DNA from: Prorocentrum cordatum
Taxonomy: Eukaryota > Sar > Dinophyceae > Prorocentrales > Prorocentraceae
DNA length: 34,701 nt
Direction of reading: 5' to 3'
Assembly (NCBI GenBank): GCA_963575745.1
Contig: CAUYUJ010009356.1
Coordinates: 1 to 34,701, forward strand
In this document: one piece after another, positions 1-8,446 of the stretch
Layout: every line of letters begins with the position of its first letter
Numbering within the stretch: position 1 is the stretch's first letter
Position numbers and translations under genes: made by a program
Notes under the pieces: model-generated
Databases searched by the model: none
Told to the model about the DNA's origin: nothing
The model's input: only the letters and a program-made list of their open reading frames with translations

Positions 1-20
1 GGAGGAGGAGGAGGAGGAGC
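1..20. repeat. (GGA)n microsatellite, cut by window edge
   Basis: Pure GGA triplets open the window. This is the first of twelve GGA/TCC arrays here. Its true length is unknown because it runs off the edge. Confidence 0.9.
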
Positions 21-229
21 CGATTCGATGCCGATTTCGGCGGGCTCGACGCGGGCCTCCCGACATGGGGGCTCCGAGCGGGGACGGGGCCGCAGGGCCG
101 CGCGCCGCCTCGCCGTCGCGTGGCCGCGCGGCGCGAGCTGGGGCCCGGTGTTCTCCCCGCCGACGGCGCCACGGTGCCCGGTGCCGGTGCTCGGCCACGC
201 GCAGAGGGGGGTGGGGGGATGGGGGAATC

Positions 230-436
230 TGGACGCCCGAGATGGGCACGGAAAGAATGGGTACGATGCCCAACAACAGTTCTTGTTCATTCTGGACAGG
301 ATTCGCTGTCCACGCCGCCGCGGCCTGTCCATTCGAGACAGAAGGCCGCCTGCCCAACAGCGGCCGCTGTTGGTTTGGGACAACATTTGTTGTTGGGCAT
401 TGTACCCATTCTTTCGGTACCCATTTCGGGTGTCCA
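230..436. repeat. Foldback element with cloverleaf-like nested hairpins
   Basis: Arms 230-278 and 388-436 are inverted copies (44 of 49 positions match by eye). The ~109-nt loop holds further hairpins: a 7-bp stem at 292-311 (TGGACAG/CTGTCCA), a GGCCTGTC/GACAG..GGCC stem around 322-347, and a perfect 20-bp palindrome at 354-373 centred on CGGCCG. A single strand could fold as a long stem with three side arms. No target-site duplication was found, so whether it is mobile is open. No coding potential is evident; the overlapping open frames are by-products of GC-richness. Confidence 0.8.
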
Positions 437-438
437 AA

Positions 439-544
439 GGGAAGGCTTCTTAGAGGCACCCCTGCTTCTCAGAAGGCGCGGTGCTTATGTGTAGATGTAA
501 GGCCGCCGCCTTCAAGAAACGGCCTCCTTCTAAGAAGCCTTCCC
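439..544. repeat. Second foldback, adjacent to the first
   Basis: Perfect 16-bp arms GGGAAGGCTTCTTAGA (439-454) and its reverse complement (529-544) enclose weaker internal pairings (TTCTCAGAAGGCG with CGCCTTCAAGAA; AGGCCG with CGGCCT). It starts 2 bp after the foldback at 230-436, so the two may be one compound structure. Confidence 0.75.
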
Positions 545-607
545 CCCTCCCTCCACCCCCCTCTGCGCGCCGCCAGAGTACAGGGTCCGGCTTGACTAAG
601 GTTATGC

Positions 608-799
608 TTATGTCGGGCGTGTCCCCCTACAGGGGGATTTTCAACGAAAAACAATCAATACCCCCAAATACCCCCAAAAGGTCAAACAATACTCACAAAA
701 AATAGTCACCCGATTATTTTTGGACTACTTTGAGTATTTTGGGGGTATTTCTTATTTTTCGTAGAAAAATCCCCCTGTAGGGGGACAGGCCCGACTTAA
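608..799. mobile_element. Family 1 TIR element (copy A), 192 bp
   Basis: Non-autonomous inverted-repeat element. The left end TTATGTCGGGCGTGTCCCCC is mirrored by a right end whose complement reads TTAAGTCGGGCCTGTCCCCC. Pairing continues inward through a small palindrome (CCCCCTACAGGGGG) and an A-rich segment, for about 50 bp. Flanking octamers are GGTTATGC (600-607) and GGTTATGA (800-807), 7 of 8 identical, read as a target-site duplication. The interior is AT-rich with TACCCCCAAA motifs. A related empty site exists in the paralogous repeat at 25.85 kb. An 8-bp duplication fits hAT-like, P or Merlin transposases; assignment to one is inference. Confidence 0.85.
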
Positions 800-803
800 G
801 GTT

Positions 804-1265
804 ATGACATTCCAACCTACTTTAGCCTTGATCACCGGAAAGAAGATCGAGCGCCAAAACAAGTACCGAAACTCAATGGGTTTCACGTGCCGGGCCCTGG
901 GAGACACTCGCCCGACACTGTTTCGACACTGTTTCGACGCTCTTTTGAAATTTTTGCGGGTGCTCGAAATTATTTCTGGGATGTGGTCCTTAAGTAGGAC
1001 GGGAACAACATGAGACTAAGGAACACTTACTTTCCAAAAGGCGCTCGGTCGTTCCTTTGGTTTGCATGCGTTCCGCCACCTTTTTTGCGGCGAGCCCCCC
1101 TGAGGGTTCCTGCGGACTTCCTAGCTTTACTCGGGACAAAATGGGGCTTCGTTCCTTATGTATCGTTCCGTAGGTCAGGCCGACTACTGTACATTGTCGA
1201 CGTCGTCGATGTATTTGGCGATGCGTTGCCATCTCCCGACCCCATCTGTTCGGACCCCCGTTTGG
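804..1265 (+). repeat. Dispersed repeat family L, copy 1
   Basis: Segment 808-1000 matches 25853-26040 in the same order: CTACTTTAGC, AGTACCGAAAC, TTTCACGTG, GGGCCC, TCGACA(C/T)TGTT, GGGTG(C/T)TCGA and GATGTGGTCC. After a poorly conserved middle, the GATGCGTTGC...CGACCCCATCT part (about 1213-1250) again has a counterpart near 26265-26310. Short conserved peptide-like stretches (KYRN..FTCRA) appear in one frame of each copy but with frame changes, so this may be a decayed coding sequence or only a nucleotide repeat. Confidence 0.7.
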
Positions 1266-1614
1266 GATGCCTCCAGTCGTCGTCCTCGTCGTCGTCGTCG
1301 TCCTCCTCCTCCTTTTCCTCCTGATCGTTGGTCAGTTGTAGCATCGCGGAGTTGCCTTCCCACTCGTGGGGACGCAGGCGATGTTTGAAAGAATCTCGAG
1401 GAGGGGGGGATCGAGAATCGAGGTCCCGGACCTCCGACGTCGTGATTTCTTCAACCCCGTTTTTTGAGTCCGACGCGAGAGTGGCCCAGCTAGAGTCGGA
1501 TGTCTGGGAATGCCGCTGTTCGCTGACCGATCTGTTTGACGCAGCGCGCCCTGTGGACGCCGAGAGGTGGGCGGGGGGTTCGAACCGAGGGGATCTTCGA
1601 CGAAAAATTAACAA
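1156..1614 (-). CDS. Weak coding candidate with acidic run
   Basis: A 152-codon open frame on the minus strand. It is Ser/Arg/Glu-rich with an acidic tract (EEKEEEDDDDDEDDD) encoded by the GAC/GTC microsatellite at 1278-1318, then a Ser/Thr-rich tail. Composition looks protein-like, but the start codon lies inside the left arm of the degenerate TIR element at 1563-1712 and the acidic run is microsatellite-encoded. No domain recognised. More likely chance than a gene; listed because the non-repeat part (about 1330-1560) is not explained by any repeat I see. Confidence 0.12.
   Translation of the reverse strand: MLIFRRRSPRFEPPAHLSASTGRAASNRSVSEQRHSQTSDSSWATLASDSKNGVEEITTSEVRDLDSRSPPPRDSFKHRLRPHEWEGNSAMLQLTNDQEEKEEEDDDDDEDDDWRHPKRGSEQMGSGDGNASPNTSTTSTMYSSRPDLRNDT
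1278..1318. repeat. (GTC)n/(TCC)n microsatellite
   Basis: Short GTC/CTC triplet array grading into CTCCTC. Confidence 0.8.
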
Positions 1615-1712
1615 TTAATATTTGACCTTTTTGGTGTATTTCTTTATATATATATATATATATATATATATTTCGTCGAACATCCCTCTGTAGGGGGACA
1701 GGCACACCCCAT
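1563..1712. mobile_element. Family 1 TIR element (copy B), degenerate
   Basis: The inner inverted repeat is clear: GAGGGGATCTTCGACGAAA on the left, TTTCGTCGAACATCCCTC on the right, followed by TGTAGGGGGACAGGC, the family 1 right-end signature. The interior holds an (AT)n run (1644-1672). Outer termini have decayed (left GGTGGGCG, right GCACACC) and no target duplication is recognisable. Confidence 0.6.
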
Positions 1713-1783
1713 CCCTCCTGAGATGCAAGCGGGAGGGAAGTCGACCCGCCCCCCTCCCCTCCTCTCCCCAGACGGCGAGCGCT

Positions 1784-1877
1784 GGCGCTGGCGCCAGCGC
1801 CATCGAACAGCGATGACGACGACGACAGCGACGACGATGCCGACGACGACGACTACGATGACGACGACGACGACGAA
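1784..1877. repeat. 18-bp palindrome and (GAC)n array
   Basis: GGCGCTGGCGCCAGCGCC (1784-1801) is a perfect palindrome. It is followed by a GAC/GAT triplet array at 1813-1877. Confidence 0.8.
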
Positions 1878-2225
1878 GTAGGATGTTTGATGGCTGGGTC
1901 GAGCCATCGGAAGCTTCTATAAGAGCTGGATCGAGCCCTCGAATACTTCAATTAGCGCTGTCGTAGCATTCTATTAGAGCTGGGTCGAGCTCTTGTAGGA
2001 TTCACGTAGGGCTGGATGCAGCTATCGTAGAATTTGTTCGGGTTGATCCGCGCCCGACTAGGATGCTATTAGAGTTGGGCCCGGCGACAGTAGGATTCGA
2101 TGAGAGTTGGATCGAGCCCGACTAGGATGTTACTAAAGTGGGATCCAGCGACAGTGGGATTCTATGAGAACTTGATCGAGGTGCAGTAGGAGGAATAGGC
2201 CCTGGATCCAGCTATAGCAGGTTCT
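1878..2225. repeat. Degenerate ~32-bp minisatellite
   Basis: About eleven diverged units of roughly 32 bp with pattern GATTCTATNAGAGYTGGRTC + GAGC(C/T)CG(A/T)CTAG. The recurring words are ATTAGAG, TGGRTC, GAGC and (G)TAGGAT. Every other unit tends to end in GCGACAGTAG instead of GCCCGACTAG, suggesting a 64-bp higher-order period in the second half (about 2070-2200). Confidence 0.75.
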
Positions 2226-2233
2226 CCGCCCAT

Positions 2234-2645
2234 GTCGGCACACACCTCACACGCTCCGTGGCCCCATATGGAGCTGCACATGAAGCCTTACCGGCTGGAC
2301 TCGCATGCGGCTCCCCGCCCCATCCGCTCCTTCCTCGTCCCGCTCCTCTCCCACCCCTGCGCGTCCTCCTCAACCCTCCCCTCTCCTCCCTGCTCCCATC
2401 CCTGCCTCTGCCCTCTGCACGACCGTTTCGGCACACCCATTACACGTTTTGTGCCCATAGGGAGCTTCCTCAAGCCGTAGTGGCTGGACTCGCATGCGGC
2501 TCCCCGCCCCTCCGCCCCGTCCTCCTCCCTCCTCGCACCCCTGCGCGTCCTCCTCAACCCTCCGCTCTCCACCCTCCTCCCATGCCTGCCCCTGCCCTCC
2601 GCATGACCGTTCCGGCACACCCCTCACGCGTTTCGTGGCCCCGTG
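2234..2645. repeat. Tandem duplication, ~190-bp unit, ~2.2 copies
   Basis: Units start at GTCGGCACACACC (2234), TTCGGCACACCC (about 2427) and TTCCGGCACACCCC (about 2610). Each contains CTGGACTCGCATGCGGCTCC and a pyrimidine-rich stretch with CTGCGCGTCCTCCTCAACCC. Spacing is 184-192 bp. GC-rich, no convincing gene. 2646-2824 downstream is GC-rich with nothing recognised. Confidence 0.8.
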
Positions 2646-2824
2646 GGGCCCCAACGGGGGGGGCCCATCCGGAGCGGATCTGGGCTGCGACGCTGCACGG
2701 GATGCGCCCCTGTCGGGCATGGCCGGGGCCCCAGGTAACGGGGGACACGGTCGGCAGTGGAGCCCCAGGGCCCTTCCTCGCCGGTCGTTGAAAGTAGTTT
2801 TTTTTTGGGGGGGGATTCCCAGAT

Positions 2825-2945
2825 CCCAATCTACTTCAAGCGCCTTCCTACTTGAAGAATCGACACGCTTTTGCTGTGTTTTGTTATTCTCTGGGAGGAC
2901 CTGGACCCAATCTACTATATCCGCCTTCCTACTTCATGTTTCTAC
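2825..2945. repeat. Short direct duplication
   Basis: CCCAATCTACT...CGCCTTCCTACTT occurs at 2825 and 2906 (81-bp spacing). The first copy also contains a small hairpin CTTCAAG/CTTGAAG. Confidence 0.6.
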
Positions 2946-3192
2946 CTACTTCTTCCGACCGACGTGTACAGGGGCCAGAATCACTAAACCAGGTCTGCCG
3001 TAGCTGGTGTTTTTTGGGTGGCGGCAGTTCCGGTTAGTGGACCGGGGCGGGGGGGGGCCAAGAGAGGCCCTAGGGTTCAGTCGGGCGTGTCTCTCTACAG
3101 GAGAAATATTAAAACATAGTGAAACAAACAGTCAGGGGACGATTTTTTTTGGAGCATTTTTTAACAACTCTTTTGGGGTATGTTTTGAGTTT

Positions 3193-3211
3193 TTGTTGTT
3201 GTTGTTGTTGG

Positions 3212-3280
<69 letters not shown>

Positions 3281-3323
3281 GGTGGTGGTGGTGGTGGTTG
3301 TTGTTGTTGTTGTTGTTGTTGTT

Positions 3324-3398
<75 letters not shown>

Positions 3399-3399
3399 G
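3193..3399. repeat. TTG / TCG / TGG block-mosaic microsatellite
   Basis: Sharp consecutive blocks of pure triplets: TTG (to ~3243), TCG (to ~3279), TGG (to ~3297), TTG (to ~3324), TCG (to ~3360), TTG (to 3399). On the minus strand one frame reads Asn, Asp, His, Asn, Asp, Asn runs. Only the middle base of the triplet changes between blocks, with few intermediates. Confidence 0.95.
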
Positions 3400-4442
3400 A
3401 ACATTATTACTTCTAAAGAAATATTATTGTTGAGACCCCTGGTGCGCGACCCCCCTCCAAAACCTAGGCCGCAGCCTCATTTCCTTCATTTTCTAGCGAA
3501 AGCTTCAGAAAAGTGGATTGTGTCCGGATCCGGTTGTTTTGTTGTAATCCGTTTTCCCTTGCAAAAAACACTATAAAATGAAAATTCTTGTTCTTACTTG
3601 ATCAAATTGCAAGAATCCCTTGCAAAAAATAAGGTAAAGTGGACATTCGTGCGCGCAAGACGAAATCCTTCCAAAACCTTAGGTTTCGTAGCGATTTTAA
3701 CATAAAAACATCAAAAACCCAATGGTTTTTTAAGAAAAAATTGTCAAAATGTCCTTCCGCGCGCTCTTGCGGATTCGTAGGAAAACCAACACTTTTTAAA
3801 CAATTCTGTCAAACGGGCTTTTGCGAGCAACTTTTTCGAACTTCTGCGACAACGGTTGCGCACCTGCCAGGGCCATCATCCCTGTCAAATAATACCATGC
3901 GGGACACATTCGTTTTTTCTTCGCGCGCGCACGCCGAAATCTCCAAAAACCATTGGGTTCTTAAGAATTTTAGCACCGCGCATCATAAAATCACACGAAT
4001 CGCACCGTAGGTCCTCGAAAAACACCTGCACGACTTTTCAAAATTTCCACCCGCGCGCGCTGTCCGAATCCTAAAAAACCAATGGTTTCCGTTGTATCAT
4101 GTGTATCATGTACCATATGCATCATATGCAACAGATGTTCTGTGAAGGCTTAACAACTTCTGTGGGTTAACAAGGCTTAAGAACTTCTGTGGGTGTACGA
4201 ACGTAGGCTTAACAACTTCTGTGGGTGTGTACTCCACGCCAGTGTAGTAGCCACGGTCGTCCGCAGGCCACGAAGTGAAGTGTCCGAACGTCATAGGGCG
4301 GGAAGCTGGGTGTGGGTGGTGGCGAAGAGTCGTGTGGATATTTGGTAGAGCTTGCACTGCCCCCCCACAAAGTGGGGGTATTGGCTGGCGTCGCATGAAA
4401 ACCCTGGCACTGGTGAGAACACTGAGCGTTCGGGTAAAGTGA
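3400..4442 (+). repeat. D repeat unit, copy 1
   Basis: Begins with an imperfect AT-rich palindrome (AACATTATTACTTCTAAAG...ATTATTGTT), then CCTGGTGCGCG and CTAGGCCGCAGC. Next come two diverged ~275-bp halves starting at CGCGCAAGACGAAATCC (~3650) and CGCGCACGCCGAAATC (~3927). It ends with a conserved ~200-bp tail: CCACGGTCGTCC, GAAGTGAAGTGTCCGAACG, a CCCCC..AAAG..GGGGG hairpin and AACCCTGGCACTGGTGAGAAC. TTG arrays bound it on both sides, as for the copies at 15.3-17.3 kb. Copy 1 alone has ~150 extra bases (4085-4238). Non-coding: stops in every frame, no conserved frame between copies. Confidence 0.9.
4145..4230. repeat. Three copies of a ~22-bp repeat inside D copy 1
   Basis: AGGCTTAACAACTTCTGTGGGT occurs at about 4146, 4173 (one change) and 4205. 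It is preceded by ATCATGT/ATCATATGC tetranucleotide-like sequence. Absent from the other D copies. Confidence 0.8.
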
Positions 4443-4479
4443 TTGTTGTTCTTGTTGTTGTTGTTGTTGTTGTTGTTGA
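4443..4479. repeat. (TTG)n array at right edge of D copy 1
   Basis: About twelve TTG triplets between the D tail and the family 1 right terminus. Confidence 0.9.
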
Positions 4480-4573
4480 TTTTTTCGTCCAACATCCGCC
4501 TGTAGGGGGACGTGCCCGACCTAACCCTGGGGTGGAGAATTCGAGCTGACGTTTCGAGCCCTTCGCCCCAAGG

Positions 4574-4655
4574 TGGCCCCCGAGACCGCCAGCAGCCCCC
4601 AGGAGGCCCGCACGAGCGACAACAGGAGGCCCCCAGGAGGCTCAAGTCGGGCCCC
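4574..4655 (+). repeat. CCCAGGAGGCCC-type minisatellite, short
   Basis: Contains GCCCCCGAGACCGCCAGCAG, identical to a word near 21382, followed by CCCCAGGAGGCCC units. It is a small relative of the arrays at 20.94-21.51 and 32.39-32.76 kb. Confidence 0.6.
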
Positions 4656-4762
4656 AAGGAGGAGGAGGAGGAGGAGGAGGAGGAGGAGGAGGAGGAGGAG
4701 GAGGAGGAGAAGGCGGAGGAGGAGGAGGAGGAGGAGGAGGAGGAGTAGGAGGAGGAGAGGTT
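4656..4762. repeat. (GGA)n microsatellite
   Basis: Nearly pure GGA with single interruptions (AAGGCG, GTA). Between here and 5130 I see no gene; the sequence is mixed and of moderate GC. Confidence 0.95.
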
Positions 4763-5129
4763 GGCGAGAGGCCTCCCAAGAGATCCCCTAAGGCATCCCA
4801 GAGGCCTCTGAACTACAACCCAGGCACGGTGGCGGGAGGGGCCGACGGCCATCATATCATAAGATTGCAGTTCTAGATGCAGAATGCGAGAACCCTAGAA
4901 GCCTAGGCAACACTCCACTTCGTGCCTCGAGGCATGGCGTCGGATTTACATACACTCGTACAGATCTCATACACACACTGAAGCACAATGAGGAGAGGTC
5001 AAGACGATGACGACGAGTCTGGAGAGAGGGAGGAGGGCCGAGTTTCCAGAGGTCGGAGCTTCCCACCGGCGAGCTGCAGAAATTGCAGAGGGAGCTGAAC
5101 AGGCTAAAGAAGCTGAAGGCCCCGGGAGG

Positions 5130-5275
5130 GGATGTTCGGACGATTGGACCCCCCCCGGGCGTTCCTCCAGCGTCGCCTCTGGCACGCTCCGCACGCCAGG
5201 GAAGGGGGTCCAGCGCCAATCCATGAAATCCGTTCGGACTTCTGGAAGTGTACATTTATGCACATCTTCCTTCTT
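5130..5275 (+). repeat. Foldback family M, partial copy
   Basis: Shares CTGGCACGCTCCGCACGCCAGG, AGGGGGTCCAGCGC and ATCC..GAAATCCG (5185-5245) with the complete copy at 5506-5660, but lacks the matching left arm. 5276-5500 shows no gene or repeat I recognise. Confidence 0.65.
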
Positions 5276-5498
5276 TCAGATGTAAGGAGCTCTGCCACGG
5301 CCACCTGTCCAGTCGCACCACGTCCGATCCGACGCATGTGTCGACTCAACCAAAGTTCCCGATTCGATGCTGACAGATCCTGCCCCTGCGAGTCCGGGTG
5401 TCGCTTGGGTTCTGGACGACCCCGCGGAGGTTTTGCTGCGCACTCTGAGGCCCGCCTCGTTCAGAAATCAGGCCTGCATGGATTCGAAGAAGAGCAAG

Positions 5499-5668
5499 CG
5501 GCATTAACATAAACTTTTGGCGCTCCGCGCGGATTTCTTGGATCCGCGCCGGGCCGCCCCGGCGGCGCCAGGGGCGCCGCCCCTGGCGCGCTCCGCGCGC
5601 CAGGCAGGGGGGTCCAGCGCAGATCCAAGGAATCCGCCCGGAGCGCCAAAAGTTTATGTTCATGTCGT
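5499..5668. repeat. Foldback family M, complete copy
   Basis: Arms AACATAAACTTTTGGCGCTC (from 5506) and its complement (ending 5660) are nearly perfect. Pairing extends outward (CGGCATT/CATGTCG) and inward through GCGGATTTCTTGGATC. The centre is a second hairpin, GCGCCAGGGGCG/CGCCCCTGGCGC, plus GGGGGTCCAGCGC. The whole ~155 bp could extrude as a long cruciform. No clear target duplication, so a foldback or MITE of unknown class. Confidence 0.85.
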
Positions 5669-5700
5669 TTGTTCTTCTTGTAGGGATAGGGCTCGCGTGT

Positions 5701-5824
5701 GGTTCCGGGGGCCCAGAAATATACACCACCACCACCTCCCTCCCCCCCTCCCTCTCGCTGGAAAGAGTAGAGAGGAGGATTCGACGTGGTGGTGGTGTAT
5801 ATTCTTTGGGCCCCCATGGTTGCC
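5701..5824. repeat. Foldback with CCACCA arms
   Basis: Left arm GGTTCCGGGGGCCCAGAAAT + ATACACCACCACCAC (5701-5735) pairs with 5786-5824, with a CT-rich loop of about 50 nt. 5825-6150 carries a G11 run (near 5978-5990) but no other supported feature. Confidence 0.85.
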
Positions 5825-6154
5825 CGTAACAGCGCTCGCAGACTCGGTCTCTTCGCCTACGGCAGAAGGAAACAATTCGTGGACACCGCCCCCCTCCCCC
5901 AGTTCCAGAGCTGGCACGCGCGGGGAAGACTGCGGTCGAAGTGCAGCTCATTCAACCCCCCGCCCACATTGATCTTTGGGGGGGGGGGGGCGGGCATTGA
6001 CAGATGAATGCGGCATGTGTGTTCGCGAATATCTTCTGAGACCTACATGAGAGGGCGTGGAGGAGGGTTCTGGGACTGGCGCTGCTCCTTCCCGCGGTTC
6101 TCCCGCTCTTCTCGCGTCACCTTGGCGCGCGAGTCGGAGCAGGCAGGCGAAGGA

Positions 6155-6350
6155 TGAGGATGGAGGATGGAGGAGGGAGGGAGGAGTGGAGGGAGGGAGG
6201 GAGGGAGAGAGGAGGAGGAGGGAGGGAGGGAGGGAGGGAGGGAGGGAGGGAGGAGGGAAGAGAGAGGGAGGGGAGGGGAGGGAGGGAGGAGGAGGGAGGA
6301 GGAGGAGGAGGAGAGGGAGTGAGGAGGAGGAGGAGGAGGAGGGGGGATGA
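6155..6350. repeat. (GGGA)n/(GGA)n purine tract
   Basis: GGAGGGAGGGA tetranucleotide grading into GGAGGA triplets, about 200 bp of nearly pure purine on the plus strand. Confidence 0.95.
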
Positions 6351-6354
6351 CGCG

Positions 6355-6810
6355 AGGAGGGCGGCCCTCGAAGAAGGCGGGGGCATTCGAAGGAGCAGGG
6401 GGGGCCTCTTGGGGGCCCTCTCCTGGCTTCTGGCCAGACCTCCCGGAAGCTCACTGGCCTCTCCCCCGCCTTCAAGAGGGCCTCCCCCGCCTGCTTGGAG
6501 GGCCGCTCCCCCCACGCCGCCTCCTCCCTCCTCCTCCTTCTCCTCCTCCTCCCTCCTCCTCCTCCTCCTCCTCCTCCTCCTCCTCCCCTCCTCTTCCTCC
6601 TCTTCCCGTGGTGCGGCAGGAGGACGAGGGGTGGGACTTCCCAGGAGTCCTCGCGCCTTCTCAGAGGGCGGCGGGACTTCCCAGAAGTCCTCGCGCCTCC
6701 TCGGAAGTTTTTTGTGTCTCTTCGGGGGAGGGTCAGAGCACTTCTCGGGAGGCCCGGGGTCTTTGAGCCTTCCGAGAAGGCCTTCTCCTTCTCGCTTCCC
6801 CACCCCGCTC
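6355..6810. repeat. Repeat family P, copy 1, with embedded (TCC)n
   Basis: GC-rich segment with recurring CTTCCCAGGAGTCCTCGCGC-type words and a TCC array (6525-6605). The end CCGAGAAGGCCTTCTCCTTC (6768-6806) is the reverse complement of 26443-26480. Relatives lie beside other GGA/TCC arrays at 26.4 and 30.5 kb. Confidence 0.6.
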
Positions 6811-6942
6811 TTCGCCAAATGGTGCCAGTGGGACCGAGGTACGAGATCGAGGTCGGTTCTGGGAGGGCACCCTCACTGGTGTTCTTCGTTTGTGTTGGGC
6901 GCTTCTGTGCATCCTGGGGGGGGCACCCCTGGACGCGTGTCT

Positions 6943-7230
6943 TGGCCGGCGGCGGAGGGTCTCGTGCTCTCGAGGGACGTTCTGCTGGCCCAGGTCCGAC
7001 TGCAGGCGGCCATCCTGGCCCCACCTCTCCTCGGCAGTGACCACCCGGTGTCAACGCCGCCCAGGGAGCGTGCAGCGTCTGTGCCTCCCAAGGAGTCCGC
7101 CGAGGCGGAGGACGAGAAGAAGAATGCCCAGAAGGATTCGGGGCCACTTCCAAAGCCGACGTCGGATGCTGCTGTGAATGCCACTGTACGACAAGCCATT
7201 GTTGCGCGTCCTCTTCCTCGTTTCCCGTGA
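6943..7230 (+). CDS. Possible coding exon, charged C-terminal region
   Basis: A frame ending at TGA 7228-7230 reads as ordinary protein in its last ~95 codons: LSRDVLLAQVRLQAAILAPP, then Pro/Ser-rich, then a charged stretch (KESAEAEDEKKNAQKDSG), then a short basic tail. Third positions are strongly G/C through about 7140. The same frame continues upstream into GGA/TCC arrays and cannot be real there, so a splice acceptor would be needed; CCTCTCCTCGGCAG (ending near 7037) is one possibility. No domain recognised. Confidence 0.22.
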   Translation, partial: WPAAEGLVLSRDVLLAQVRLQAAILAPPLLGSDHPVSTPPRERAASVPPKESAEAEDEKKNAQKDSGPLPKPTSDAAVNATVRQAIVARPLPRFP

Positions 7231-7369
7231 TGGGTAATTCTTCCCAACATTCAACTAACATCGCAATGGTTCCGATGCAGATTCTCATGATTTGCTCCAG
7301 TTCCGCTGATGTCGTTCGCGTCGCCAGCCCCTGCTAGCCACTCATCGACCCACGCGTGCTGTTGTTGCT

Positions 7370-7475
7370 TTCTGTTTTTTGCGTTGCTTTGTTCTGTCCC
7401 TCTCTCTTTCTCTCCCTCGTTCTCTCCCTTTTTTTTTTTTCTCTCTCTCTCTCTCTTGCTCTTTTTCTTTGTCTC
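7370..7475. repeat. Pyrimidine tract with (CT)n and poly-T
   Basis: TTTCTGTTTTTTG..., CTCTCCC, T12 and a CTCTCTCT run. An AT-rich run with ATATATAT follows at 7640-7672. No gene seen in 7231-7745. Confidence 0.85.
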
Positions 7476-7744
7476 TAAATGTATATACATCTAAATGACA
7501 ATTATTCCATGGATTCGGAGACTGGTGTGGGGGGGTTTGCGGTTTGCGGATCGATTTACAGTTGGCGTCGGATCGGATTCACAGTGTATATGTTTATTGA
7601 TTTCCATTTGTAGCCACCGATCGCATCACAACCACATACATACATATATATATATCTATATATGTATATATCGATCGTTGGCTCTCGATTGCTTCTGAGA
7701 TCTCGTATTTTCTTTGATCGTACAGTCGCTCAACCAACTCATGC

Positions 7745-8320
7745 CATGGTGGGAAGAACGGGCCATGTCGTAGCAACCCAGGAGCAGCCATCATGGCAAC
7801 CACAGGGCAACCACCAGACAACCATCAGAGCACCTTTTGGAACAACCATCCAACCATCCAACGGAACAATCGCAGAACAAACAGCATGCATTTTGAAGAA
7901 AACCATCGGAACCACTGCAACCATTTCGAAGACAATCATTCGGAAGACAACCACCAGAACCATTGGAAGCATTGGCAACCACCTGAACCATTTTGACGAC
8001 AACCACTGAAATCACCATAATACAATATGTCGAGGCAGCCATTGGCATTATCATCAGGACAGACATCACACACAACAATCGAAGCAAGCTTGGGCCGCAG
8101 GCAACTACACGGCAATGACATAAGCACCACTGAACAATTACAAGAACAGCGATCGGAGCAACCATCGAAACATTCCGTGAAGCAACCGCGTAATACAAGG
8201 CGGCCATGGGACAACGACAGGACAAACGAGACAGTCACGAGGCAACAACAGAACACCGCGGGACGAGGACAACATAGTCGCGGGGCAAACATTGGACAAC
8301 CCGAAATCGGGCACCGACTT
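7745..8320. repeat. Degenerate GACAACCA(C/T) minisatellite, block 1
   Basis: Words of the type GGACAACCATC, GGAACAACC and GAAGACAACCA recur every ~10-14 bp for about 570 bp without an exact period. The same motif recurs at 10030-10375, so two blocks flank the 1.1-kb tetranucleotide array. Confidence 0.75.
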
Positions 8321-8395
8321 CCCTGTGGGGGTGCTTCCTTCCCACTTCGGTCTAACCCCAGGTCTCAGAGGAGGGAAATGCCGCTACGCTTTGTT

Positions 8396-8446
8396 AGGAG
8401 CAGGAGGAGGAGCAGGAGGAGGAGGAGGAGGAGGAGGAGGAGGAGG
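8396..8446. repeat. (GGA)n microsatellite
   Basis: About 50 bp of AGG/GGA triplets with AGC interruptions, directly before repeat Q copy 1. Confidence 0.9.

Larger units (their letters stand above)
3076..4524. mobile_element. Family 1 composite TIR element (C-E), 1449 bp
   Basis: The left end TTCAGTCGGGCGTGTCTCTC (3076) continues through TACAGGAGAAATATTAAAACA and AGTCAGGGGACGATTTT, as in other family 1 left ends. The right end is TTTTTTCGTCCAACATCC...CTGTAGGGGGAC then GTGCCCGACCTAA, ending at 4524. Flanking octamers CCCTAGGG (3068-3075) and CCCTGGGG (4525-4532) match 7 of 8. In order it carries: a triplet-repeat mosaic (3193-3399), one D unit (3400-4442) and a TTG array (4443-4479). No transposase frame is visible. 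Alternative: two unrelated element ends; the matching octamers argue against that. Confidence 0.75.

Noticed and set aside
1575-1590. T-arm-like GGTTCGAACC
   Set aside because: Lies inside the left arm of degenerate element B; no tRNA fold around it.
2712-2730. GTCGGGCATGG resembling a family 1 terminus
   Set aside because: Similarity stops after about ten bases and no subterminal family sequence follows.
5948-7288. 446-codon minus-strand frame
   Set aside because: Runs through GGA/GGGA and TCC arrays as poly-Ser/Leu/Pro and poly-Gly/Arg; no coherent protein.
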